A stretch of 64,000 bases of DNA, from assembly GCF_011038965.1 (NCBI RefSeq), contig NZ_JAAKEB010000004.1, forward strand, positions 121,090-185,089, given 5' to 3'. The notes beneath the pieces are model-generated. The model was not told where the DNA came from. It ran no database searches and saw only the letters and a program-made list of their open reading frames with translations. Numbering within the stretch: the first letter of the stretch is position 1; each line of letters begins with the position of its first letter. This DNA comes from Adlercreutzia sp. ZJ141. GTDB lineage: Bacteria > Actinomycetota > Coriobacteriia > Coriobacteriales > Eggerthellaceae. The translations under genes were made by a program, and so were the position numbers. Below are positions 53,253 to 61,577 of this stretch, piece by piece.

Positions 53253-54337
53253 ACGATTTCGATGGTTCCGGCGGCTGCCGTCGTTGCGTGCCCGATGCGC
53301 CAAGGTGCGCGGCCGGCATGGCACTCAAACGCTTCTTCCCACGCGCGCGCGTTTTCCGGCGCGATGGCAACCAGGAGGCCACCGCTCGTTTGCGGGTCGC
53401 AGAGCACGCCCATGCGGTTGTCGAATTCGTCGTCGGTTAAACCCCGTGCAGACGTGAAGTCTTCGGCCCAGTCGATCAAGTCGAACGTCTTTCCCGGGCG
53501 GCAATAGGCGCAAGAGTGGTCGTAGGCGCGCTCGAATAAGGGAATGCTGTCCCAGCGCAGCTTCGCCCCGCAGCCGCTCGATTCCAGCATTTCGTGCAAG
53601 TGCCCCACCAGGCCAAATCCGGTCACGTCGGTGGCCGCATGCGGGCGCACCTCCAGCATGGCATCGCCACCTGCCTTATTCAGCTCCATCATCTGCTCGA
53701 TGACTGGACGCATGCTCTCTTCGGTTTCAAGGCCCGCGCGTAATGCCGAGTTCATAAGCCCTGTTCCCACACGCTTGGTGTAGTACAGTAGATCGCCCGG
53801 CTGAACGCCCGTGTTGCGTATGATGCGGTCGGGATGCACCATGCCAAACACCGACAAACCATATTTGGGCTCGTCGTCGTCAATGGTATGGCCACCCACG
53901 GTAACCGCGCCCGCTTCTGCAACCTTGTCGGAACCGCCACGGATAACTTCGCCCACAACCGACGTTCCCAGCTCGGCGGGGAAGGCGAGGATGTTCATGG
54001 CCGCTACGGGTACGGCTCCCATGGCAAACACGTCGGACAGCGCGTTGGCAGCTGCCGCGCAGCCAAACTCGTATGGGTCATCCACTACCGGGGTGAAAAA
54101 GTCGAGTGTCAGCACCGCTGCCTGATTATCGTTAATGCGGTACACCGCTGCGTCATCGGCAGTTTCGAATCCCTGCAAAAGCTCGGCATTCGGCGGCGGC
54201 GCTATTGTTTCTAGGATATCCTTCAGGTCGCCCGGACCCCATTTCGCGGCTCAACCGCCTTTATCGGTCAGGCGCGTTAGGTGGATGCGCCCGTTTTCGT
54301 CATACGCCTGGTCAAGGCGCGAGTTTCCGCATGACAT
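53249..54337 (-). CDS. selD: Selenide, water dikinase, itself a selenoprotein
   Basis: A 362-residue enzyme making selenophosphate from selenide and ATP. The frame crosses a TGA at 54253-54251, read as Sec29 in LTDKGG-U-AAKWGPGDL, the catalytic Cys/Sec position followed by the essential lysine. Downstream motifs: LTLDFFTPVVDDPYEFG, VTVGGHTIDDDEPKYG, DVTGFGLVGHL and CDPQTSGGLL. ATG 54337 follows AAAGGA. An in-frame start after the TGA would lose the active site. Sec use in SelD means that selenium supply gates its own synthesis. Confidence 0.95.
54226..54250 (-). promoter_or_regulatory. SECIS-like hairpin of selD
   Basis: On the minus strand, 12 bases after the UGA, GGTC-CGGGC-GACC forms a short stem-loop with G-rich loop. 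Folded by eye. Confidence 0.45.
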
Positions 54338-54522
54338 AAAGCGTTCCTTTCGGTTGTGGGCTCGTCGATTATAGCGGGCCGGTTGTGTGTTCGTTCTTCC
54401 GGCCGAAACACGATGCGGCGCAAGGCTAAAACACCGCATGTTGAGGACGAGATGACCCATATTCGTGCTCGAAAATTTCGAGAATTATCAATGACTTCGC
54501 GAGTATAGCACGGCCTGTGGGC

Positions 54523-54528
54523 TATAAT
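54523..54528 (+). promoter_or_regulatory. -10 box of the tRNA-Sec gene
   Basis: TATAAT 24 bases upstream of the tRNA 5' end; the -35 is not clear. Confidence 0.45.
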
Positions 54529-54552
54529 ACAGCGAACTCTGATCGCGATTAT

Positions 54553-54649
54553 GGAGATGGATGGGGCCTGGTGGCTCCCGCGGCCTTCAAAGCCGTTGCG
54601 AGGCGCGCAGAACGTCTTGGGTGTGTTCGATTCGCACGCATCTCCGCCA
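54553..54649 (+). tRNA. selC: Selenocysteine tRNA (anticodon TCA), 97 nt with encoded CCA
   Basis: Acceptor GGAGATG pairs with CATCTCC, followed by G-CCA. The D stem has six pairs (GGGGCC/GGCTCC), the tRNA-Sec hallmark, around TGGT. The anticodon arm is GCGGC-CTTCAAA-GCCGT with TCA. A long variable arm (GAGGCG/CGTCTT) and the T arm GTGTG-TTCGATT-CGCAC follow. The eighth acceptor pair would be G-G, a mismatch by my reading. It lies divergent to selD, 215 bases away. Confidence 0.95.
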
Positions 54650-54711
54650 CTTCTTCGCCGGGGTACTTATCTCAAACACCCCAGAACAAAACGGCCCTTG
54701 CTCACTGTTTC

Positions 54712-55734
54712 CTAGGATTGTGCTTCCTTCTCGGCCAAAAAGAACTCTACGAGCACGTCCATGCTGGGATGCTCGACTTCTTTCAGGAGGCCATTCGCTT
54801 CGTTCAGTAGTTCGCGAATCTGAGTCGCCTGTTCTTCGCTTTGCCGTTTTCCCTCCTTCGTTGTGGCGTCTCGCTGAAGTTGCCCTAGATTAGCCAGCTC
54901 TTCGCGGTAGTAGCGCACGTCCTCGCGCAGCTGCTCGACGTATTCTTCATGGGCTTGCCTGAATTCCTTGGTTTTGAGCCACTTGTCTTGCGGGCGAATA
55001 CGGCCGGTGGCTTCGACGAACTCGCGGGGAAAGGCATCGGCATACTTGTCAAGATACTGGTCGGCACCCGCTATGGTAGTAAGTTCATAGCAATCCCTGA
55101 ACAGGTTTTTTCCCAAGTGTTTGAGCCCGTCCGGTAATGTGACGGCGCGCAGACCGTTGCATCCGCGAAACACCTCGTCACCAATGTTGGTCAGCGTTTC
55201 GGGAAGCGTTAGCTCGGAAAGGCCAGTGCATCCGCAAAACGCATCTTTACCAATAGTGGTCACGCTGGCGAACATGTCGATGCTGCGGATTTTCGCGCAC
55301 GAACGAAACGCACCGAGTCCGATGCTTGTTGCATTTTCGGCTCCATCAACATGCTCGAGCTTCAAGCAGCGGGAAAACATCGTGGCGGGAATGGCAGTAA
55401 GCGAAGAGGGCAGCGTGGCCCGTGTGAGCGACGAGCACCCCAAAAACGCATCTTTGCCCACAACGTGCACAGATTCCGGCAGCTTAATGCTGGTCAGACT
55501 TGTGCATCCCTTGAACGCCCGGTTGCCAATGCGTTCGAGCGTGGAGGGCAACACCACGCATTCAACATCCGTGCAATCTTCGAACGCACCATCGGCCAGG
55601 CGGGTCACCCCTTCGGGCACCTCGACCACGGCGCGTCCTTCGCCACGGTAACGTTCGAGCGTTAAATCGAAGCAGGGGTCGGGTATGTTACTGCCTTCGA
55701 GGTTCTCGTTTTCGCCCTTTGCAGTTTCGCCCAT
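54712..55734 (-). CDS. BspA-type leucine-rich-repeat protein, cytoplasmic
   Basis: A 340-residue protein. Residues 35 to about 230 hold about eight 23-residue BspA-type repeats of the pattern ...IGxxAFxGCTSLTxIxLPxSL. A charged coiled coil follows to the end (about 255-335, EEYVEQLREDVRYYREELANL). There is no signal peptide, unusual for a repeat family often found on the surface. ATG 55734 follows AAAGGGG. The function is unknown. Confidence 0.87.
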   Translation of the reverse strand: MGETAKGENENLEGSNIPDPCFDLTLERYRGEGRAVVEVPEGVTRLADGAFEDCTDVECVVLPSTLERIGNRAFKGCTSLTSIKLPESVHVVGKDAFLGCSSLTRATLPSSLTAIPATMFSRCLKLEHVDGAENATSIGLGAFRSCAKIRSIDMFASVTTIGKDAFCGCTGLSELTLPETLTNIGDEVFRGCNGLRAVTLPDGLKHLGKNLFRDCYELTTIAGADQYLDKYADAFPREFVEATGRIRPQDKWLKTKEFRQAHEEYVEQLREDVRYYREELANLGQLQRDATTKEGKRQSEEQATQIRELLNEANGLLKEVEHPSMDVLVEFFLAEKEAQS

Positions 55735-56191
55735 GGTGGTTTCGCCCCTTTCATTTCCGTACTTGCTGTGATAGTTGTCGTTGCGCCGATTATAAGGGAG
55801 CACAGGCGCGCAAACATGCAAGATGCAACACACAAGATGCAAACGCGGAAGCGCGGCGACGAATAATGGTGAACAAAGGCAGCGAACAAATTAACTGTTG
55901 CAACTAAATTATTTCAACACAAATGCACAAATGTATTATAATCGCGACTGGCAACCGATTCTGCCAACGGTTGCTGCAAGCGTCTCGGTACGCATACAGT
56001 TCTGCAAGCATCTTCTTAATGAGCCAACGATCGGTCGAGGGAAGGTGCATTTTAAAAGCCGCATTCTTCTGCTGTTTGCCTTGACGGGAAACGGCGGGGA
56101 AGAACACAGCGGCTTTGCACGATTCTGCACAAATGACATTCTGCATAGCGGCATGCAGCAGCATGTAGCAACCTTACAGGAAGAGGCCACA
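55735..56191 (+). other. 457-base gap upstream of the aminotransferase gene
   Basis: No gene is supported. TATAAT at 55937-55942 with a weak TTCAAC 18 bases upstream could start the aminotransferase-ABC operon, leaving about 245 bases of leader. Confidence 0.45.
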
Positions 56192-57568
56192 GTGGTTTCA
56201 GAGCGTATGCGCGTACGCCTGAGCAGGCGGTCTGCTATCCGCGAGGCATTTGAACGCGCCGGCGTGCTTGCGCGCACACATGGCGCGGACAACGTGTTCG
56301 ACTTAAGCATCGGAAACCCTACAGCCCCTTGTCCGGCGGGGGTTGCGGCGGCGCTAAAGGAAACGGCCGCCCTACCCGACGAGCCGAACATGCATGGGTA
56401 CATGGATAGCGCCGGCTACTCTGACGTTCGTGACGCGATGGCGGCTTCGCTCAAAGCGAGGTTCGGCATTGATTACACAACGGAAGATATTGTCATGACC
56501 ACAGGTGCCGCGTGCGCCTTAAACATCGTCATGCAAACGCTGCTCGATCCGGGTGACGAGATCATCGTGTTCCGCCCGTACTATCCAGCGTACGAAGCGT
56601 TCGCTTTAAACTGGGATGCCCGTGTGGTGAAGGTTCCTTATTGTAGGGAAACGATGTTGCCCGATGTGAGCCGTCTTGATGAAGCGTTCTCGCCGCGCAC
56701 GAAAATAGTGCTTGTCAACACGCCGAACAACCCGTCGGGTTTGGTGTATCCGCATGCGGTGGCCGAAGCGATTGCGCACGCTGCCGAGCGCGCGCAGCAG
56801 GCGTTTAGCCACGACATCTACGTGGTGTCCGACGAGCCCTATCGCGAGCTTCTGTTCGATGGCGCGCAAAACCCGCAGTGGCCGTTGCTGTATGACAACA
56901 CGTTTACGGTGTACTCGTTCAGTAAGTCGGCATCCATTTCCGGCGAACGCATTGGCTACGTGGCTATGGCACCTGGTCTGCACGACAAACAAATCATCAG
57001 ACAAGGCTTGTGTCGATCGTTGGGTGACTTGGGCTTCGTGAATGCCCCCGCCACGGCCCAGCGTATGGCGAAGCACTGCGTAGATAGCTTCGCCGACCTC
57101 GCCCAGTATGACCGCAACCGCATCGTGTTGTACGAGGCGCTTTGCTCGGTGGGGTTTTCCCCGGTAAAGCCCAACGGTGCGTTTTACATGCTACTGCCCG
57201 CGCCCGATGGCAACGAACAGGCTTTTGTTGATCGCTTGCTTGCCGAGAACATCGTGGTTGTTGGCGGTGGCGAGTTCGGCTGTCCGGGCTATGTACGCCT
57301 GTCGTTTTGTGTGTCGGCAGAAACCATTAACGCGGCTATCCCGCATTTTGCCTGCGTAGCACGCTCATACGGCTTAAATGCCACTTCGGAATCGTCTTCG
57401 GCCCCAGAATCGTCTTCAGCCTTGGAAACGTCTTCAGCCTTGGAAGCCTCGGCTACTCCTTCGGCCCCGGAAGCTTCGATGCCGACCGCGCCTGTTGCCT
57501 CCGCAGTTCCTGTAGCTACTGCTGCCCCCTGTATCTGTCCGCAAAAGGAGACCACCCACCATGAATGA
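56192..57568 (+). CDS. PLP-dependent aminotransferase (class I/II) with low-complexity tail
   Basis: A 458-residue fold-type I aminotransferase: NVFDLSIGNP, TGAACALNIVMQ, NTPNNPSG, VVSDEPYREL and the PLP lysine in SFSKSASISGERIG. The core ends near residue 400. About 45 Ser/Ala/Pro residues with SAPESS, SALETS and SALEAS units follow, a tail not typical of the family. GTG 56192 is chosen because AGGAAGAGG lies 6 bases upstream; ATG 56153 and 56207 are alternatives. It overlaps the ABC ATPase gene by 8 bases. Confidence 0.87.
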   Translation: MVSERMRVRLSRRSAIREAFERAGVLARTHGADNVFDLSIGNPTAPCPAGVAAALKETAALPDEPNMHGYMDSAGYSDVRDAMAASLKARFGIDYTTEDIVMTTGAACALNIVMQTLLDPGDEIIVFRPYYPAYEAFALNWDARVVKVPYCRETMLPDVSRLDEAFSPRTKIVLVNTPNNPSGLVYPHAVAEAIAHAAERAQQAFSHDIYVVSDEPYRELLFDGAQNPQWPLLYDNTFTVYSFSKSASISGERIGYVAMAPGLHDKQIIRQGLCRSLGDLGFVNAPATAQRMAKHCVDSFADLAQYDRNRIVLYEALCSVGFSPVKPNGAFYMLLPAPDGNEQAFVDRLLAENIVVVGGGEFGCPGYVRLSFCVSAETINAAIPHFACVARSYGLNATSESSSAPESSSALETSSALEASATPSAPEASMPTAPVASAVPVATAAPCICPQKETTHHE

Positions 57569-58349
57569 CATCGTCGTTGACAACCTCTCGTTCGCGTATC
57601 CGGAAACCGATCGTCTCATCCTGAACAACGTTCATATGAAGGTGAACGCAGGCGACTTCGTGTGTCTGCTGGGGCAGTCGGGCTGCGGCAAGAGCACGTT
57701 TCTGCGCCTGCTTGCTGGTTTGGAGAAGCCGACGAGTGGCAGCATTTCAGTCGGCGGGCAGCAGGTGAGGGGAACCAGTCTCACGCGCAGTGTCGTGTTT
57801 CAAGACTACGGTCTGTTCCCCTGGATGTCGTCGGGCGAAAACATTGTGTTGGCGCTGCGACAGCGTTATCCGGAGAAGTCGAAGCGCGAATGTCGCGACA
57901 TGGCGCTTGCGGCTATTCAGTCGGTGGGCCTTTCTGCCGACGTGTACGACAAGTTCCCCAAAGAGCTTTCTGGCGGCATGAAACAGCGCTGCGCTATCGC
58001 GCGTTCGTTCAGCATGAATCCGCCCATCCTGCTCATGGACGAGCCGTTCGGCGCACTTGACGCCGTTACTCGCGCGCGCCTGCAGGACATGGTGCTCGAT
58101 CTGTGGTCGCATGAAGAGCAGAAGAAAACCGTGTTTTTCGTCACGCACGATGTGGAGGAAGCATTGCTTCTGGCCACGCGTATCTACGTGTTCGGGCAGT
58201 CGCCCAGCCAGATCATCTTCGAGAAGGAGCTGCCTGCCGAAACGAAGCCCGACCGCAAGGGTATGTACGAAAGCGAGCAGATTATCGAGCTGCGAAACGA
58301 GCTCGTGCAATACATCAACCAAGACGTGCTCAGTCACGTTGAGGAATAA
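57561..58349 (+). CDS. ABC transporter ATP-binding protein (SsuB/TauB-like)
   Basis: A 262-residue ATPase: Walker A GQSGCGKST, FQDYGLFPW, signature LSGGMKQRCAIARSF, Walker B ILLMDEPFGALD and THDVEEALLLA, the nitrate/sulfonate/taurine-type pattern. It starts inside the end of the aminotransferase gene, with AAAGGAG upstream, so the two are coupled. Confidence 0.94.
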   Translation: MNDIVVDNLSFAYPETDRLILNNVHMKVNAGDFVCLLGQSGCGKSTFLRLLAGLEKPTSGSISVGGQQVRGTSLTRSVVFQDYGLFPWMSSGENIVLALRQRYPEKSKRECRDMALAAIQSVGLSADVYDKFPKELSGGMKQRCAIARSFSMNPPILLMDEPFGALDAVTRARLQDMVLDLWSHEEQKKTVFFVTHDVEEALLLATRIYVFGQSPSQIIFEKELPAETKPDRKGMYESEQIIELRNELVQYINQDVLSHVEE

Positions 58350-58402
58350 AAGAGGGAAGCGCGAGGGAGGGCCTCGTGCGATAGAAGGAAAGGAAACGAA
58401 CC

Positions 58403-59518
58403 ATGGAAAACATCTCGCGTCGCAAGTTCGTCGGGCTTTCGGCAACTGCGGCTGCCGCGGCGGCAGTTGCACTTTCCGGCTGCTCGAGCGAGGAACCTGC
58501 AAGCACCACCGAGCCTGCTGCTGAAGAGGCACCGGCCACTGAAGAGAAGCCGGCCGAGAAGAAGACCATCCGCTTGGGCACCACCAACGACGGTCACATC
58601 TTCAACGCGATTGCCGAGAAGAATGGCTACCTGGAGGATGCTGGCGTGAACGTTGAGGTGTCGGTGTTCAACTCGTCCGACGATGCGTTCGCTGCTCTGT
58701 TCTCCGACAAGGTTGACGTGCTGTCCAACAACGGCACCAACCTGCCGCTCACGCATGTTGCCTCCGGCCAGGACCTCACCATCTATGCTGGCTACATGAT
58801 CAATGGTTGCATGCCCATCATCGCCAAGAAGGGTACTAAGTGGAATGGCGTTGAGGACCTGGTTGGCAAGACAATTGCTTGCTCGGGCAACGAGTTCGCC
58901 GTGTTTGGCCCGTTCTACGATGCTGGTCATACCATGGATGAGGTTGAGACGATCGTGCTTTCCAACCACGCTGACCGTGTAGAGGCTGTGCGCACCGGTA
59001 AGGCCGACTACGCCATTTGCGGCACCAGCCAGAACTACACCATTCAGCAGCTGGCTGACGAGATCGACGTTATGGCCTACTGCAGCGACATCACGCCGAA
59101 CTACTCGTGCTGCCGTGTTGACTCCCGTCAGGCGTTCCTCGATGAGAACCCCGAAGCGGTAACCGCCATGCTCGTCGCATGGATGCGCGCGCAGGATTGG
59201 TACGAGCAGCATCGCGACGAAACTGCTGAGATCGTTGTCGAGCAGACCGGCTCTACGGTCGATTACGTGAAGGCCTACATGGACAACGAGCACTACGACC
59301 TCGACCTCGACCCGTACAAGAGCTCGGTCATCCGTGCATGGGACTGGATGATGGAGATGGGTCTGTTCCCCGAGGGAGCCGAAGGCATCAACATCGAGGA
59401 TCATATCGACACCTCGCTGTACAAGGCTGCGCTCGACGAGTGCACCGAGAAGTATGGTGCGGAAAGCAAGGCTTTCTACGACAAGCGCAACGAGATTTTC
59501 GAAGAGTACAACGCGTAG
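58403..59518 (+). CDS. ABC substrate-binding lipoprotein (SsuA/NMT1-like)
   Basis: A 371-residue exported lipoprotein with Tat-type SRRKFVG signal, lipobox SGC near residue 28, a Glu/Ala/Pro linker, then an NMT1/SsuA-type domain (IRLGTTNDGHIFNAIAEKNGYLEDAGVNVEV). The ligand is unknown; sulfonates, pyrimidines and similar small molecules are bound by relatives. Confidence 0.92.
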   Translation: MENISRRKFVGLSATAAAAAAVALSGCSSEEPASTTEPAAEEAPATEEKPAEKKTIRLGTTNDGHIFNAIAEKNGYLEDAGVNVEVSVFNSSDDAFAALFSDKVDVLSNNGTNLPLTHVASGQDLTIYAGYMINGCMPIIAKKGTKWNGVEDLVGKTIACSGNEFAVFGPFYDAGHTMDEVETIVLSNHADRVEAVRTGKADYAICGTSQNYTIQQLADEIDVMAYCSDITPNYSCCRVDSRQAFLDENPEAVTAMLVAWMRAQDWYEQHRDETAEIVVEQTGSTVDYVKAYMDNEHYDLDLDPYKSSVIRAWDWMMEMGLFPEGAEGINIEDHIDTSLYKAALDECTEKYGAESKAFYDKRNEIFEEYNA

Positions 59519-59642
59519 TACTCAAAACGCAAGGTAGGAGTGCGGGTCGCGCATGTGTGGCCCGCAAACAGGCGGCCGGTCACGCTCGAGTCAACTCGGG
59601 CGGCCGGCCGTGCACAGGCAAACAGACGGACAAGGGACGCGC

Positions 59643-60404
59643 ATGGACCATATCGTGAAATTCGTAAAGAAGTACTGGATCACTGCGGTGTTGTTGGTGG
59701 GTATCTTCTTGTTGTACAAGTTCGTCACCGATCGGGCGATACTCGATCCGGTGTTGTTCCCTACGGTGGACAAGATCGCCAACGCATTCAAGGACAACGC
59801 CGACGTCATGCCTATGAACTTTATGGCGTCCATGCGGCTGCTTATTCCGTCGCTCATCATCGGCACGGTGATTGCGCTTGCCCTTGGTATTCTCATGGGC
59901 TTAAACAAGCGCCTGCGTGAGAGCATTTACCCTATCATCTATGCTGTCAGTGTGATTCCGGCCATCTTGCTGTCGCCGTTCATCCTGCATCTGGCTCCGT
60001 CATTCGCGTCGGCATCCATTTGCATGATCGTGTACAACACCATTTGGGCGACGCTGTTCGCTACCGTCACCGGCATCGTGACCATCGACAAGCGCTATCT
60101 CGACAACGCGGCCACATTGTGTTTGACCGGCATGAAAAAACTCACGAAGGTGGTGCTTCCCGCGGCCATGCCCTCCATCATGGCAGGTTTGGTTACATCG
60201 CTTCGTAGCTCGTTCATCATCTTGGTGTTCGCTGAAATGTACAGCGCTCAGTTCGGCATGGGTTACTTCGTCAAGAAGAACGGCGACTTCGGTCTGTACG
60301 CCAACACGTGGGCGGGCTTTTTGTTCATGATTGTTGTACTGGTGATCGTCATGCAGATCTTCGAAAAGGTGAAGGATCACATGCTGAAATGGACGATGGA
60401 CTAA
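59643..60404 (+). CDS. ABC transporter permease (SsuC/TauC-like)
   Basis: A 253-residue permease with about six hydrophobic segments and the coupling loop TLCLTGMKKLTKVVLPAAMPSIMAGL. ATG 59643 follows AAGGGA. With the two preceding genes it forms a complete importer. Confidence 0.92.
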   Translation: MDHIVKFVKKYWITAVLLVGIFLLYKFVTDRAILDPVLFPTVDKIANAFKDNADVMPMNFMASMRLLIPSLIIGTVIALALGILMGLNKRLRESIYPIIYAVSVIPAILLSPFILHLAPSFASASICMIVYNTIWATLFATVTGIVTIDKRYLDNAATLCLTGMKKLTKVVLPAAMPSIMAGLVTSLRSSFIILVFAEMYSAQFGMGYFVKKNGDFGLYANTWAGFLFMIVVLVIVMQIFEKVKDHMLKWTMD

Positions 60405-60413
60405 GGGATATTC

Positions 60414-61511
60414 ATGACCGAAGAGTTCATTGACATCGCGTATAAAACTGGTGCAGGGCGTTACATCCAAGAGCCCGGAGCGCTTAGTCGGCTGGCAAAA
60501 GAGGTGCGCCGGTTTGGCACCAAGCCCTTCCTTATTGGAGGAGAGCATGCGTTTGCGGCCGCCCGTGACGTGGCGGTCGCGTCGCTTCGGGAAGCGCGCA
60601 TGGAATTCGTTGACCACATGTACGCAGGATATGCGTCCCATGCGGCGGCGAAGCAGTTCGCTGCGGAAGCGCGTGAGGCTGGTTGCGACGTGGTGGTTGG
60701 TATGGGCGGCGGGCGCATCATGGACTTCGCGAAGGCCATTGCGGAATACGCAGGCGTACCCATCATCGAAGCGCCTACGAGTATTGCCACCTGTGCGGCA
60801 TTCAGCCCGTTGAGTATTCTGTATACCGAGCGCGGCGAGTTTGGCGGCACGTGGCGTTATGAGCACGAGATTGATGCTGTGCTTGTTGACACCCAGGTTA
60901 TGGCCTGTCAGCCTGCGCGGCTCGTCGCCGCCGGCATGATGGATTCCATGGCAAAGCTGTACGAGATAACCAATGGGTCGCCCACGTTTGATGCGACAAG
61001 CGAAAACGTACAGCGCTTCTGCGCCTATGAGCATGCGCGGCTTAATTGTAAGTTGCTGCTCGAATACGGGCCAAAGGCATATGCCGACGTGCAGCAGCGC
61101 CGCTTGACCGACGCCGTGGAGCGGGTGACGTTTGTGAACCTGGCGCTTACGGGCATCGTGAGCTCGCTTACGCGAGGCTTTCATCAGACCGCACTTGCGC
61201 ACAAATTCTACGACGGCATGCGCACATATTTCACGAAAGAGGCTGCGCCATACTTGCATGGTGAGCTGGTTGCCATCGGTTTGCTCATTCAGGTGGTGTA
61301 CAACAATACACCCGACGAGGTCAGTCGGTTGACGCGCATCATGCGTGCCATGGACATGCCCTGCACGCTTGCGGATCTGGGCATACGCGCTGATGACCCC
61401 CGTCTTGCTGTATTGCACGAATATGTGGGTACGCCGGAGTTTGTGCAGCAGGATGAAGCGTCGACTGACCTGTTCGATCGTGCGTTTGCAGGTGTTGTCG
61501 AGCCGATCTGA
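60414..61511 (+). CDS. Iron-containing alcohol/glycerol dehydrogenase-family protein (GldA-like)
   Basis: A 365-residue NAD-linked group III dehydrogenase. The nucleotide site is GMGGGRIMDFAKAIAE, and TSIATCAAFSPLSILY follows. Metal ligands are the Asp in MMDSMAKLYE and the His residues in GFHQTALAH and YLHGELVA, as in GldA. It starts 9 bases after the permease gene, so it likely oxidises or reduces the imported compound or its product. Confidence 0.88.
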   Translation: MTEEFIDIAYKTGAGRYIQEPGALSRLAKEVRRFGTKPFLIGGEHAFAAARDVAVASLREARMEFVDHMYAGYASHAAAKQFAAEAREAGCDVVVGMGGGRIMDFAKAIAEYAGVPIIEAPTSIATCAAFSPLSILYTERGEFGGTWRYEHEIDAVLVDTQVMACQPARLVAAGMMDSMAKLYEITNGSPTFDATSENVQRFCAYEHARLNCKLLLEYGPKAYADVQQRRLTDAVERVTFVNLALTGIVSSLTRGFHQTALAHKFYDGMRTYFTKEAAPYLHGELVAIGLLIQVVYNNTPDEVSRLTRIMRAMDMPCTLADLGIRADDPRLAVLHEYVGTPEFVQQDEASTDLFDRAFAGVVEPI

Positions 61512-61577
61512 CAAGAAACATAATACGAAGTGCTCGCACGCTGGCGAGTGTTAGCAAAAGCAAAGGAGGAATAATCC

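Noticed and set aside
53249..54178. selD starting at the in-frame ATG 54178
   Set aside because: This start would remove the catalytic Sec/Lys region; the upstream frame with Sec29 has a good ribosome site.
54517..54810. Short open frames across the tRNA-Sec gene
   Set aside because: The sequence folds as a full tRNA-Sec with encoded CCA; the frames have no ribosome site or homology.
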